This document shows positions 8,279 through 15,984 of a stretch of 64,000 nt of DNA, piece by piece. The DNA comes from CAWJKP01 sp963843465. GTDB lineage: Bacteria; Planctomycetota; Planctomycetia; Pirellulales; Thermoguttaceae. A model generated the notes under the pieces. The model was not told where the DNA came from, ran no database searches, and saw only the letters and a program-made list of their open reading frames with translations. Position 1 is the stretch's first letter, and the number at the start of each line of letters is the position of its first letter. The stretch lies in NCBI GenBank assembly GCA_963843465.1, contig CAWJKP010000002.1, positions 620,001 through 684,000 of the forward strand, written 5' to 3'. The position numbers and the translations under genes were made by a program.

Positions 8279-9229
8279 TTATTTCTGCGTTGCAACGTCC
8301 CGGCTTGCAGCGGCGGTGGAGGCCGTTGCGGGGGCTGGCTGTGCCGATTCGCTGAGGGCTTCCTCGTTAACCCGGCCGAGGTAGTGCATGCTGCTGGCCT
8401 CGCCGCGAAAGCCGACCACCCGCTTATCAATGTCCACCTGCTGGCCGAGCAACCGGCCGGCGTCGATGTCGAAGCGGATCGTGCTGGACGAGTCCCGCTG
8501 AATCAGTTGCACCTCGACGGCCGGGTCGTGGATGGGGGTCAGGACAACCGTGTTCAGCTCGATCGTGGCCACGCCGTCGTCGACGCTGGCGAGCTTGAAC
8601 TTCTGCATCGTCTTGATCTTCTTGACGATGCCGCCCGCCAGGGGCAGGGCCATCTCGGAAGGCAGCGACCAGGTCTCGCCCACGGCCACCGGTTGGGCCG
8701 GCAAAGGCAGCGTCATCGGCCCTTCGCTCTCCCCGGCGGCCGCCTTGACCCGCACGTTCCGTTGGCGGGCCTGGACCTGGCCCCGGGAATCCATCGTCAC
8801 CACCGCCAGCGGCACACCCACCCGCTGCGCCGCTTCCTCGAAGCCGTGTGGAGGCTTCTTGTCGGTCTGGCTGTTGTAGCGGACCTCCCGCGCGCCGCTG
8901 AATTGGTGGCGCATGTCGACGCTCTCGACCGAGTTCTGGAAAGTGACCGTGCCGTCCTCCCGCACGTTCTGGATCTGCCAGGCCTTCACCGACTGGACCA
9001 CCGTGGAAACCGTTTGTTTGGTGCCGGAGACCGCCGTGGTGATCTCGGTCCGCTGGATCACCTTCCAGCGAAGCGTTTCGCCCTGATGGAAATGGTAGCG
9101 AAGGGTATAGGTCTTCGCGCTATGGTCCGCAGCGGCCGTCTTCGCCGCGGCGGTTTCCGCCGCGGAAAGCGGCCCGGCCGACGCCGCAAATGCCAATACG
9201 GCCGACCCTAGGATGATGGCCGTCCTCAT
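8279..9229 (-). CDS. Secreted protein, DUF6263-like
   Basis: A 316-residue protein with a Sec signal peptide (MRTAIILGSAVLAFAASAGPLSAAET). The mature part starts YTLRYHFHQGETLRWKVIQRTEITTAVSGTKQ, then alternates beta-rich segments, with PVAVGETWSLP near residue 190 and DIDAGRLLGQQVDIDKRV near 255. This resembles the planctomycete secreted DUF6263 group (the family assignment is from pattern memory and tentative). It is probably periplasmic. No catalytic residues are evident. A REP pair lies in the 110-base gap between it and the upstream NAD kinase gene on the same strand. Confidence 0.55.
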   Translation of the reverse strand: MRTAIILGSAVLAFAASAGPLSAAETAAAKTAAADHSAKTYTLRYHFHQGETLRWKVIQRTEITTAVSGTKQTVSTVVQSVKAWQIQNVREDGTVTFQNSVESVDMRHQFSGAREVRYNSQTDKKPPHGFEEAAQRVGVPLAVVTMDSRGQVQARQRNVRVKAAAGESEGPMTLPLPAQPVAVGETWSLPSEMALPLAGGIVKKIKTMQKFKLASVDDGVATIELNTVVLTPIHDPAVEVQLIQRDSSSTIRFDIDAGRLLGQQVDIDKRVVGFRGEASSMHYLGRVNEEALSESAQPAPATASTAAASRDVATQK

Positions 9230-9250
9230 ACTCGCCTCCTTTCGAGTTCT

Positions 9251-9309
9251 GTAGCAGGCACACTCCGTGTGCCGCCCGCCACTTACGGCACACGGCGTGT
9301 GCCTGCGAC
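9251..9309. repeat. REP pair, family F2
   Basis: GTAGCAGGCACACTCCGTGTGCC hairpin and inverted copy ending GTGCCTGCGAC (last arm slightly decayed). Lies between the NAD kinase gene and the 8279 gene. Confidence 0.85.
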
Positions 9310-9343
9310 ATTCGGATTCGTCAGGTTATCGTTTTGCAGCGCC

Positions 9344-10180
9344 TTAGCTCTCCAGGCGAAACCGGCCGCTCCAACCCAGTTTCTCCCGCAGCGTGCGATA
9401 GTAACTATGTCCGGCGGCACTGACCATTTTGAACCGGGCCTCCGCCCGTTGGACGCGGACCCGGTCGCCCGGTTGCAGCGTGCAGCAGACGCGGCCATCG
9501 ACCACCACCGCGGTTTCCGGCCGGGGATTGACGACCATCAACTCGTAGATCCGATCGGCCGAATCGACGACCGGCCGATACGTGAGCGTGTGCGGGCTGA
9601 TGGGCGAGATCACGAACGCCTGCAAGTCCTTTCGCAGGATCGGACCACCCGCCGAAAGGCTGTGTGCCGTCGAGCCCACCGGCGTGGCGATGATCAATCC
9701 GTCGCAACTATAAGTAGTTACCTCTTCCGAGTCAACGTAGAGTACAACGTCCATGATCGCAAACGGGGGGCCGGTCATCACGGCCACCTCGTTCAGCCCC
9801 AAGTCTTCGTGCAGGCACACCTCCTCCCGAAACACGCGGCACTCGAACATCAAGTGCTCAACCACCGGAACCTCCCCCTGCGCCAGGACCGGGAGAAGTT
9901 CGATCGCTTCCTCGGCCGACAGATCGGCCAGAAATCCCAGTCTTCCCAGATTGACAGCCAAGACGGGAAGCTGGCGGTTTCCCATCTGGTGTGCCGCCCG
10001 GAGGATTGAGCCATCGCCGCCCAGCACGATGGCCAGATCGGCCTCGACCTTGGAGAGGTCCAACTGGCCCGTAAAATCGGAGGCGACCACGGTGGTGTGC
10101 TTCTGGATCAGCGGCAGCAGCCGCTCGATCCGGCGAACCACGTCCGGCCGGCCGGCAAAACCGAGAACGACAACGCGCAT
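9344..10180 (-). CDS. nadK: NAD kinase
   Basis: A 278-residue cytosolic enzyme that phosphorylates NAD to NADP using ATP or polyphosphate. Diagnostic motifs are GGDGSILRAA near residues 54-63 (catalytic Asp and diphosphate loop), NLGRLGFL near 77-84, the LNEVAV block near 133, and the TPVGSTAHSLSAGGPI glycine-rich element near 173-188. The length matches the family. ATG 10180 gives the expected family start (MRVVVLGFAGRPD). It stands between repeat elements and there is no obvious operon partner, although the 8279 gene follows on the same strand about 115 bases downstream. Confidence 0.95.
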   Translation of the reverse strand: MRVVVLGFAGRPDVVRRIERLLPLIQKHTTVVASDFTGQLDLSKVEADLAIVLGGDGSILRAAHQMGNRQLPVLAVNLGRLGFLADLSAEEAIELLPVLAQGEVPVVEHLMFECRVFREEVCLHEDLGLNEVAVMTGPPFAIMDVVLYVDSEEVTTYSCDGLIIATPVGSTAHSLSAGGPILRKDLQAFVISPISPHTLTYRPVVDSADRIYELMVVNPRPETAVVVDGRVCCTLQPGDRVRVQRAEARFKMVSAAGHSYYRTLREKLGWSGRFRLES

Positions 10181-10286
10181 CGAAGGATTCCTGCACAGAT
10201 GTTTGTTTCGTAAGTCCGTGCGAAGTTCTTGCCCCGAAGGGGCCTGTACTGCTCACGGTTGGTTTGACGCATTTCGCACCGCGATT

Positions 10287-10363
10287 CACTAGCCCGAAGC
10301 GCTAGCGAGGGAATCGCTAGCGAAGGAAGCGGTTTCGTCCCTTGCTCGCGCTTCGGGCTAGTG
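10287..10363. repeat. REP pair, family F7, supplying the stop codon of the LRR gene
   Basis: CACTAGCCCGAAGCGCTAGCG and inverted copy GCGCTTCGGGCTAGTG, with a short internal repeat between them. The LRR gene terminates on the CTAG within the right arm (10358-10360, read as TAG on the minus strand). The family recurs at 11421, 27080 and 32882. Confidence 0.9.
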
Positions 10364-11335
10364 TCGGCTACCGCCGTGAGCCGAATAATTATGCGTCCCT
10401 GGAAGCAACGGAATTACCGTTGTGTCGTCATTGTCCCCGCTGCCTTCCGTTACCCCGTTTTGCCCCGTTGTCCCCCGCCCTCCTTCGTGTCGCCACACGG
10501 TCCATTCAACCTTGCAGCGTGGTAGCGCATCGCGAAGCCTCTTCACGCCCGCGGGGGTAACGTGAGTAAAGCTTATGTTTAGCTCTTCGAGTTGCGTCAG
10601 GCCCTTCAGTTGTTCCAACCCGGCGTCTGTAATACTCGATCCCATGAGGTTCAACTGTCGCAGCCCGGTTAGGTCCCTAAGTTGCCGTAAATCTGCGTCC
10701 GCGATCCATGGCCCTTCAAAGCCCAGCTTTCGTAGCGTGCCGAACTGCCGAAGGGGTTCAAGCCCACGTCCCGGCATCCGCTGGTATTCCAAGGTAAGCT
10801 CCTGGAGTTGAGACATCGCTGTAAGGTGCTGCAAGCCGGCGTCGGTCATCGACGCACTTTCGAGTTCCAACACGCGCATTCGCGTCAGATGTTCCAAGTG
10901 CTTCAACCCCGCGTCCGTGATTTGGAACGCCTTGTGCAGGTTTAACGATTCGACGTACGGCAAGCGCTCCAGCGGCGCCAGATCGGCGTCGACGGTTCCG
11001 CTGGCGCCACCGTCCTCGCAGTCGGGGAAAGGCACGAAGTCTACATCCACGACATAAGCGAGGAAGCCTTCGCCGAAAAGGCGAGCGAGCGCGCGACGTT
11101 GTGCTTCGAAACGCGACTGGCCGAAGGGCAACGGGCTATCGGATCCGCCAAACGCATAACGGTAGGCTACCGTCCCGCCGGACCTAATGATTGCCTCCAC
11201 TGCCTCCGTCTGACTTCTTGCCCTCCGCAACTCGGTCATAAACCAGCCTAAGCCAAGCGCCACGAAGAGCGTCAGCAGAAACAGCGACCGGAGGCTGAAC
11301 TGGAACCAGCGCCGTCGAAGTCTGATGTTAGGCAT
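10358..11335 (-). CDS. Leucine-rich-repeat protein with N-terminal membrane anchor
   Basis: About 325 residues from ATG 11335 (an in-frame upstream ATG at 11398 is possible). The N-terminus RWFQFSLRSLFLLTLFVALGLGWF is the signal-anchor motif found on many planctomycete proteins. Residues about 145-290 are bacterial LRRs of the ITDAGLKHLEHLT / MTDAGLQHLTAMS / ITDAGLEQLKGLT type, separated by about 24 residues, so a protein-binding surface is likely. The function is unknown. The C-terminal tail after the last repeat (EGGRGTTGQNG...) is low in structure. The TAG stop is provided by a palindromic repeat. Confidence 0.75.
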   Translation of the reverse strand: MPNIRLRRRWFQFSLRSLFLLTLFVALGLGWFMTELRRARSQTEAVEAIIRSGGTVAYRYAFGGSDSPLPFGQSRFEAQRRALARLFGEGFLAYVVDVDFVPFPDCEDGGASGTVDADLAPLERLPYVESLNLHKAFQITDAGLKHLEHLTRMRVLELESASMTDAGLQHLTAMSQLQELTLEYQRMPGRGLEPLRQFGTLRKLGFEGPWIADADLRQLRDLTGLRQLNLMGSSITDAGLEQLKGLTQLEELNISFTHVTPAGVKRLRDALPRCKVEWTVWRHEGGRGTTGQNGVTEGSGDNDDTTVIPLLPGTHNYSAHGGSRH

Positions 11336-11420
11336 AGGAAAGCGCACGTCTCGGACGGACCTCCCCAGGTTCTTGCGGGCTCGCGGCACTCGGCGCACCG
11401 CACTTCTTTTGGTATCAGGA

Positions 11421-11452
11421 CACTAGCCCGAAGCGCAAGCGAGGGCCGGCTA
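11421..11452. repeat. Half REP, family F7
   Basis: CACTAGCCCGAAGCGCAAGCG, a solo half of the pairs at 10287 and 32882, just downstream of the ImmA-like gene. Confidence 0.8.
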
Positions 11453-11465
11453 CGCGACGGGTAAG

Positions 11466-12072
11466 TCACCAGGCGGAAAGATGGTCGTAATGCAGTCTTC
11501 TGCGAATTACCTCACCGGAGACCTGAAAATCCTTCCCAATATCCGCACAGATCGGCTTCCCGGACTCTGCATCGATATCCCGCAAAGAAATGCCTGCCTC
11601 TGCGGCAGCTCTGTCAGCCTTCGCGTATGCAGCAGCCAAATGACTTGACGGCACAAGTATCAGTCCAGCAAGACTGTACGCCTGAAACTCGATAAAATCG
11701 TACTCCCTTGGCGGAATGGCGGTATGGCCGCTTTCCATTCGGCGAGATTTGCAAAGGAAAGCTGCTCCCGAAACAGATCCCGATGTATTAACTTGTGAGA
11801 CAACTCGTGTGCGAGACTGAAGTGGTATCTGGCGGGGCGCTTTCTGAAGACAAAATCATCAATGTAAATCGTTGTGAGGTCATTGCTGATCGAGGAGTCA
11901 ATTTCAAACGACTCATTGAGTCCAGGAATAGGCACGATATCCATACCAAACTGGAACTCCACGATCGAGGCAATCGGAATAGGAAGCCTGCCAGAAGGGT
12001 GGTATTGCGCAAGAATCCCCCTGCGATCTCGCGTAGCTTGTCGTAAGGCAAGTAAGGTGCTTTGATCGTCAC
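11466..12072 (-). CDS. ImmA/IrrE-family metallopeptidase (two one-base frameshifts)
   Basis: About 201 residues when joined. GTG 12072 begins TIKAPYLPYDKLREIAGGFLR. The frame shifts near 12015 and continues YHPSGRLPIPIASIVEFQFGMDIVPIPGL, then SLAHELSHKLIHRDLF with the zinc motif HELSH. A second shift near 11725 joins to PPREYDFIEFQAYSLAGLILVP and on to 11466. This is the full COG2856 layout. ImmA/IrrE peptidases cleave or inactivate an XRE-type repressor. Its partner lies two bases upstream (12075-12446), so the two are an operon. Two breaks in one short gene could mean real decay, but each is a single base like the other breaks in this window. Confidence 0.8.
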
Positions 12073-12074
12073 GA

Positions 12075-12446
12075 TTATGCCCTACGTATTTTCTCAATCA
12101 GATCATCCAATTGCTCCGGAGAGATCCGAGACCCCCGCAACGTCCTGAAGAGCACCGGCAGCTTTTCAAGGAGTCTCTCGTCACCGCACAGGTCGTGAGG
12201 CAATTCCCCGCGAGAGGCTGCCGCAACATCGAAGAACTCCAGCCAACCGTCCGAACCCCGAACAAGCCCAAGGGCGGTCGCATATTTCTCCAGCAAGTCC
12301 TCCCTCTGCGGCGGGGGAAATATGCCCCGTTCAAGTCGGCTGTAGTTGCCGGGATCGAACCTATTCTCCAAGCAGAAGTCGCGCATCGTCTTGCCGGTTT
12401 TCTGCCGCAGCGATTTCATCAGCTTTCCGAAAGCAATTGCGGGCAT
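12075..12446 (-). CDS. XRE-family HTH regulator paired with ImmA-like peptidase
   Basis: A 123-residue protein. The N-terminal half is a helix-turn-helix: FGKLMKSLRQKTGKTMRDFCLENRFDPGNYSRLERGIFPPP (about residues 6-46), the Cro/C1-type fold with its NYSRLERG recognition segment. The C-terminal helical part probably mediates dimerisation or recognition by the peptidase. It is transcribed with the ImmA-like gene two bases downstream. A perfect dyad (12486-12502) lies 40 bases upstream of its ATG, which fits autorepression. Such pairs act in mobile elements, stress switches and toxin-antitoxin-like systems. No element genes lie nearby to say which. Confidence 0.85.
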   Translation of the reverse strand: MPAIAFGKLMKSLRQKTGKTMRDFCLENRFDPGNYSRLERGIFPPPQREDLLEKYATALGLVRGSDGWLEFFDVAAASRGELPHDLCGDERLLEKLPVLFRTLRGSRISPEQLDDLIEKIRRA

Positions 12447-12485
12447 TGGGCACCTCTACCCCATTGGCCTGAGTGGTGACATCGT

Positions 12486-12502
12486 TTGTACTTATTGTAC
12501 AA
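12486..12502. promoter_or_regulatory. Probable operator dyad for the XRE regulator
   Basis: TTGTAC-TTATT-GTACAA, a perfect 6-bp dyad with a 5-bp spacer, AT-rich against a GC-rich background, 40 bases upstream of the XRE start codon. The size and position fit a dimeric Cro/C1-type repressor site. Function is inferred. Confidence 0.55.
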
Positions 12503-12630
12503 CACAGACAGCGCTAGTCAAGACAAATTCCGTATCTGGCCGGCAGGACCGTTGATGGATGGAAATTGAAGCCGGGGGACAGTTACTCCGATCCTCTGCG
12601 AGGGTCACGGATTCGGGCAATTCCTCGTCT

Positions 12631-14531
12631 CTACTCCGCTCGCTGGAGGATGCCCTCGCTCACCGCGAAACGGCGGCAGGCTGCCAGGATGCCGGGCTCG
12701 TCCAGGCCGAGATCGGCCAGCAGCTCCGCCCGCTCACCGTGCTCGATGTAGCGATCGGGAATTCCCAACCGGCGGACCCGGCTGGCGTCCAAGCCGGCGT
12801 CGCAAGCCGCTTCGAGCACGGCGCTGCCGAACCCGCCCATCAGCGCCCCCTCTTCGACCGTCACGACCATCGGGCACTGCTCGATCGCCCGAAGGATCGT
12901 GACCGTATCCAGCGGTTTCACGAACCGCGCGTTGATCACGCCGGCCTCCAGCCCCTCCTCCGCCAGCCGGGCGGCGACCGATTGGCAGGTCGTGGCCATC
13001 GTGCCGCAGGCGATGAGCATCACGTCCCGCCCCCAACTGAGGACCTCCGACTGGCCCAGCTCGATCGGGGCCGGCTCGCGGTCCAGGGTCTGCACGCCGG
13101 CCTTGGGGTAGCGGATCGCCGTCGGGCCGGCCGAGGCCAGGGCAAACTCCAGCATCGGGCCGAGATCGGACTGGTCGCCCGGGGCCATCACCGTCAGGTT
13201 GGGCAGCGGCCGCAGAAAGCCGATCTCGAAGACGCCGTGGTGCGTCGGCCCGTCGGGACCGACCAGGCCGGCGCGGTCCATCATCATCACCACCGGCAGG
13301 TTTTGCAGCGAGACCTCCTGGAAGATCTGGTCGTAGCTCCGCTGCAGGAACGTGCTGTAGATGTCGACGATGGGCTTCATGCCGGCCTTGGCCAGGCCCG
13401 CCGCGAAGGCCACCGCGTGCGACTCGCAGATCCCCACGTCGAAGAACCGCTGGGGGAACTCCTCGCGGATCGGCTCGAGCATGTTCCCTTGGCACATCGC
13501 GGCGGTAATCACGGCCACGCGGGAGTCCTTGCGCATCTGGGCGAGGATCGCGTCGCGGGCGACCTTGGTGTAAGGCGTGGACGCGCTTTTCTCAGCGACA
13601 CCGAGCCGTTGGAGCGCGAGAAAGGGGCCGGGGCGTGGAAGGCCGTGGGGTCCTCGACCGCCGGCCGGAAGCCGTGGCCCTTCTCGGTGACCACGTGCAA
13701 CAGCACCGGGCCGTCGAACTTGCGGACCATGGCCAGGTACTTCTGCAACTGGCGGAGGTTGTGCCCGTCGACCGGCCCGAGGTAGCTGAAGCCCAGCTCC
13801 TCGAAGAGCATGCCGCCGAGCATCCCGGCCTTGATGGCGTCCTTGGCTTGCACGAGGAGCCGCTCGACGGGATCGCCGAGCACGGGGACCTTGGTCAGCA
13901 GTTTCTGCACTTCGGCTTTGAGGCCGGCGTAGAAGGCGCCCATCCGCAGGTTGTCCAGGTACACGGCCAGCCCGCCCACCCGGGGGCATATTGACATCTT
14001 GTTGTCGTTGAGGATCAGGACCAGGTTCTTCTTCAGCCCGCCGGTGTTGTTCATGGCCTCGAAGACGATGCCCGAGGGCAAGGCGCCGTCGCCGATCACG
14101 GCCACCACGCAGCGTTTCTCCTCGGGCCGCAGCAGGTCGTCGGCGGCCTTCAGTCCCAGGGCGGAGGAGACGCTGGTGCCGGCATGGCCGGTCATGAAGA
14201 GGTCGTAAGGGCTTTCCGCCGGGTTGGGATAGCCCATCAGGCCGCCCTTGGTGCGGATCGTGGCAAACCTGCGGTAGCGGCCGGTGACCATCTTGTGCGG
14301 ATAGATCTGGTGTCCGGTGTCCCAGATCAGGCGGTCGCGGCGGAAATCGAAGGTCGTGTGCAGCGCCAAGGCCAGCTCGACCACGCCCAGGTTGGAGGCG
14401 AAATGGGCGCTGCGGGTGCCCAGCAGCCGGCAGAGCGATTCGCGCATCTCGCCGGCCAGTTGTTCGAGCTGCTTGTGGGAGAGCGCCTTGAGGTCCTGCG
14501 GCGAGTCGATCTTCGACAGCAAAGGGTCCAT
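12631..14531 (-). CDS. dxs: 1-deoxy-D-xylulose-5-phosphate synthase (one-base frameshift near 13630)
   Basis: About 633 residues when joined, the normal length. It condenses pyruvate and glyceraldehyde-3-phosphate to DXP with thiamine diphosphate, the first step of the MEP isoprenoid pathway. The first frame (from ATG 14531) carries DTGHQIYPHKMVTGR, GHAGTSVSSALG, the ThDP/Mg block VIGDGALPSGIVFEAMNN...NDNKMSI and SYLGPVDGHN. The second frame, from near 13630, carries FFDVGICESHAVAFAAGLA, the pyrimidine-binding region, and the C-terminal transketolase domain to 12631. The break lies in a C/G run where HAPGPF should be read. The start overlaps the ispA stop as TGATG, so the two are translationally coupled. 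Both isoprenoid genes being broken by single bases argues for sequence errors. Confidence 0.9.
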
Positions 14532-15456
14532 CAGCGATTCCTTCCGAGGACGGAAAGAGCCACGGCCTCCAGGCCGTCGGCCCGCGTCCCCAACGGGGCC
14601 AGCACCGGCAGGCCTCGGCACACAACTGCTCGGCGCGGCGCAGACTCTCGTCCATGCCGAGCAGGCCGGGATAGGTTAGCTTGTTGAAAGTGCAGTCCTT
14701 GCCCACCCGCTTGCCCGTCTGCTCTTGCCGGCCGCGGACGTCCAACAAGTCGTCGGTGATCTGGAAGAGCAATCCCAGGCTCCGGCCGTAGCCGTCCAGC
14801 GCATCCAACTCCGCCGTGCCCGCCCGGGCGGTGATCGCGCCCAGCCGCAGCGACGCGCGGATCATCGCGCCCGTCTTGCGACGGTGGATCGATTCGAGCA
14901 ATTCGATCCCCCCTCCGCCGCCGCGGACATCGTCGGCCTGCCCGCCGACAAGCTCGCAGGGACCGGCCGCCCGGGCCAGCACGCGGCAACAAGCCGCGGC
15001 CGCCTCGGCGGGCCGAACGCCGCCGGCCACAACCTCCAGCGCCAGTGCCAAAAGGGCGTCACCGGCAAGAATGGCCAGCGCCTCGCCGAACTTGCGGTGG
15101 CAGGTGGGCAGGCCCCGCCGCAGATCGTCGTCGTCCATCGCCGGCAGATCGTCGTGGATCAGCGAGTAAGCGTGGACCATCTCCACCCCGCAGGCCGCCG
15201 GCATCGCCTCCATGCGGCTGCCGCCGCAGGCCTCCGCCGCCAGGATCGCCAGCATGGGGCGCAACCGCTTGCCCGGCGCCAAAAGACTGTACCGCATGGC
15301 CTCCCGCAGATCGCCCGGACAACCGTCGGAAAGCTCGGTGTAGCCCACCAGCGCGGCCTCGACCTGGCCGCGAACCGCGACGGCATAGGGGCTCCAGGAA
15401 AAATCCGCGGTGCAAGGCATCAAAGAGGGGGGTAGCTGGAGTAAGGCTGAGTTCAA
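14531..15456 (-). CDS. ispA: Polyprenyl (farnesyl/geranyl) diphosphate synthase (one-base frameshift near 14611)
   Basis: About 308 residues when joined. It makes prenyl diphosphates from IPP and DMAPP. The first aspartate-rich motif LIHDDLPAMDDDDLRRG, preceded by GKRLRPML, and the second motif FQITDDLLDV are intact, with GKRVGKDCTFNKLTYPGLLG between the second motif and the C-terminus. The spacing between the Asp residues of the first motif is the type I bacterial FPPS type. The frame breaks after EQLCAEACR, and the other frame supplies the family C-terminus LAPLGTRADGLEAVALSVLGRNR, stopping on the TGA that overlaps the dxs ATG. The start may be the internal Met (15420). Operon order is xseB-ispA-dxs. 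Confidence 0.9.
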
Positions 15457-15468
15457 CGCCGTTCTATT

Positions 15469-15873
15469 CTAAAACAAGCTTCCCGAGGCGTCTATGTCGC
15501 CCTCCCCTCTCTCAGGACGCCCATCGTCAGGTGGTATTGAGCTTTCCGGAGCACTTCGCCGCCGGTCTCGCCGCTGCGACTTCTCCTCCAACGAGAGGGC
15601 CGTATCGTCCAGGGGCGTGACGATCGGCTTGCCCTCGGCGTCGATGCCGCTGAACAGCTCGATCCGCCGCTCCGCGCTTTCGAGGAGCTGGTGGCAGTGA
15701 CGGAGCAGCTTGACCCCGTCTTCATAGGAGGCCAGCGCTTCGTTGAGCCCGATATCCCCCTCTTCCAGGGAGTGAACGAGCGCCTGGAGCTTTGCCAGAG
15801 CCTGCTCGAAGCTCAGCGGCGAAGATGGGTCCGCGGGCGGTGTTTCCTTCTTGGCCACTCTCTCAACTCTCAT
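15469..15873 (-). CDS. xseB: Exodeoxyribonuclease VII small subunit
   Basis: About 134 residues. The core LSFEQALAKLQALVHSLEEGDIGLNEALASYEDGVKLLRHCHQLLESAERRIELF is the XseB helical hairpin that binds XseA; exonuclease VII degrades single-stranded DNA. The C-terminal extension (RRSAPESSIPPDDGRPERGEGD) is disordered and family-atypical but common in length variation. The large subunit xseA is not in this window. It precedes ispA-dxs by 12 bases, a conserved bacterial gene order. ATG 15873 is chosen over GTG 15885 because it sits nearer the conserved domain. Confidence 0.9.
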   Translation of the reverse strand: MRVERVAKKETPPADPSSPLSFEQALAKLQALVHSLEEGDIGLNEALASYEDGVKLLRHCHQLLESAERRIELFSGIDAEGKPIVTPLDDTALSLEEKSQRRDRRRSAPESSIPPDDGRPERGEGDIDASGSLF

Positions 15874-15896
15874 CCTTCTGCCCACTGCCGTCTGCT

Positions 15897-15937
15897 GGTG
15901 GGCCGGCGGCTGCCATGGCGGCCTTGTCCCACCCTAC
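15897..15937. repeat. Half REP, family F1
   Basis: GGTGGGCCGGCGGC...GTCCCACCCTAC, one hairpin half of family F1, between the divergent xseB and histidine kinase genes. Confidence 0.85.
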
Positions 15938-15984
15938 TTTGGTCGTGAACTAGACTATTGTATAGCCCCGAGAGTTCCACCGCG

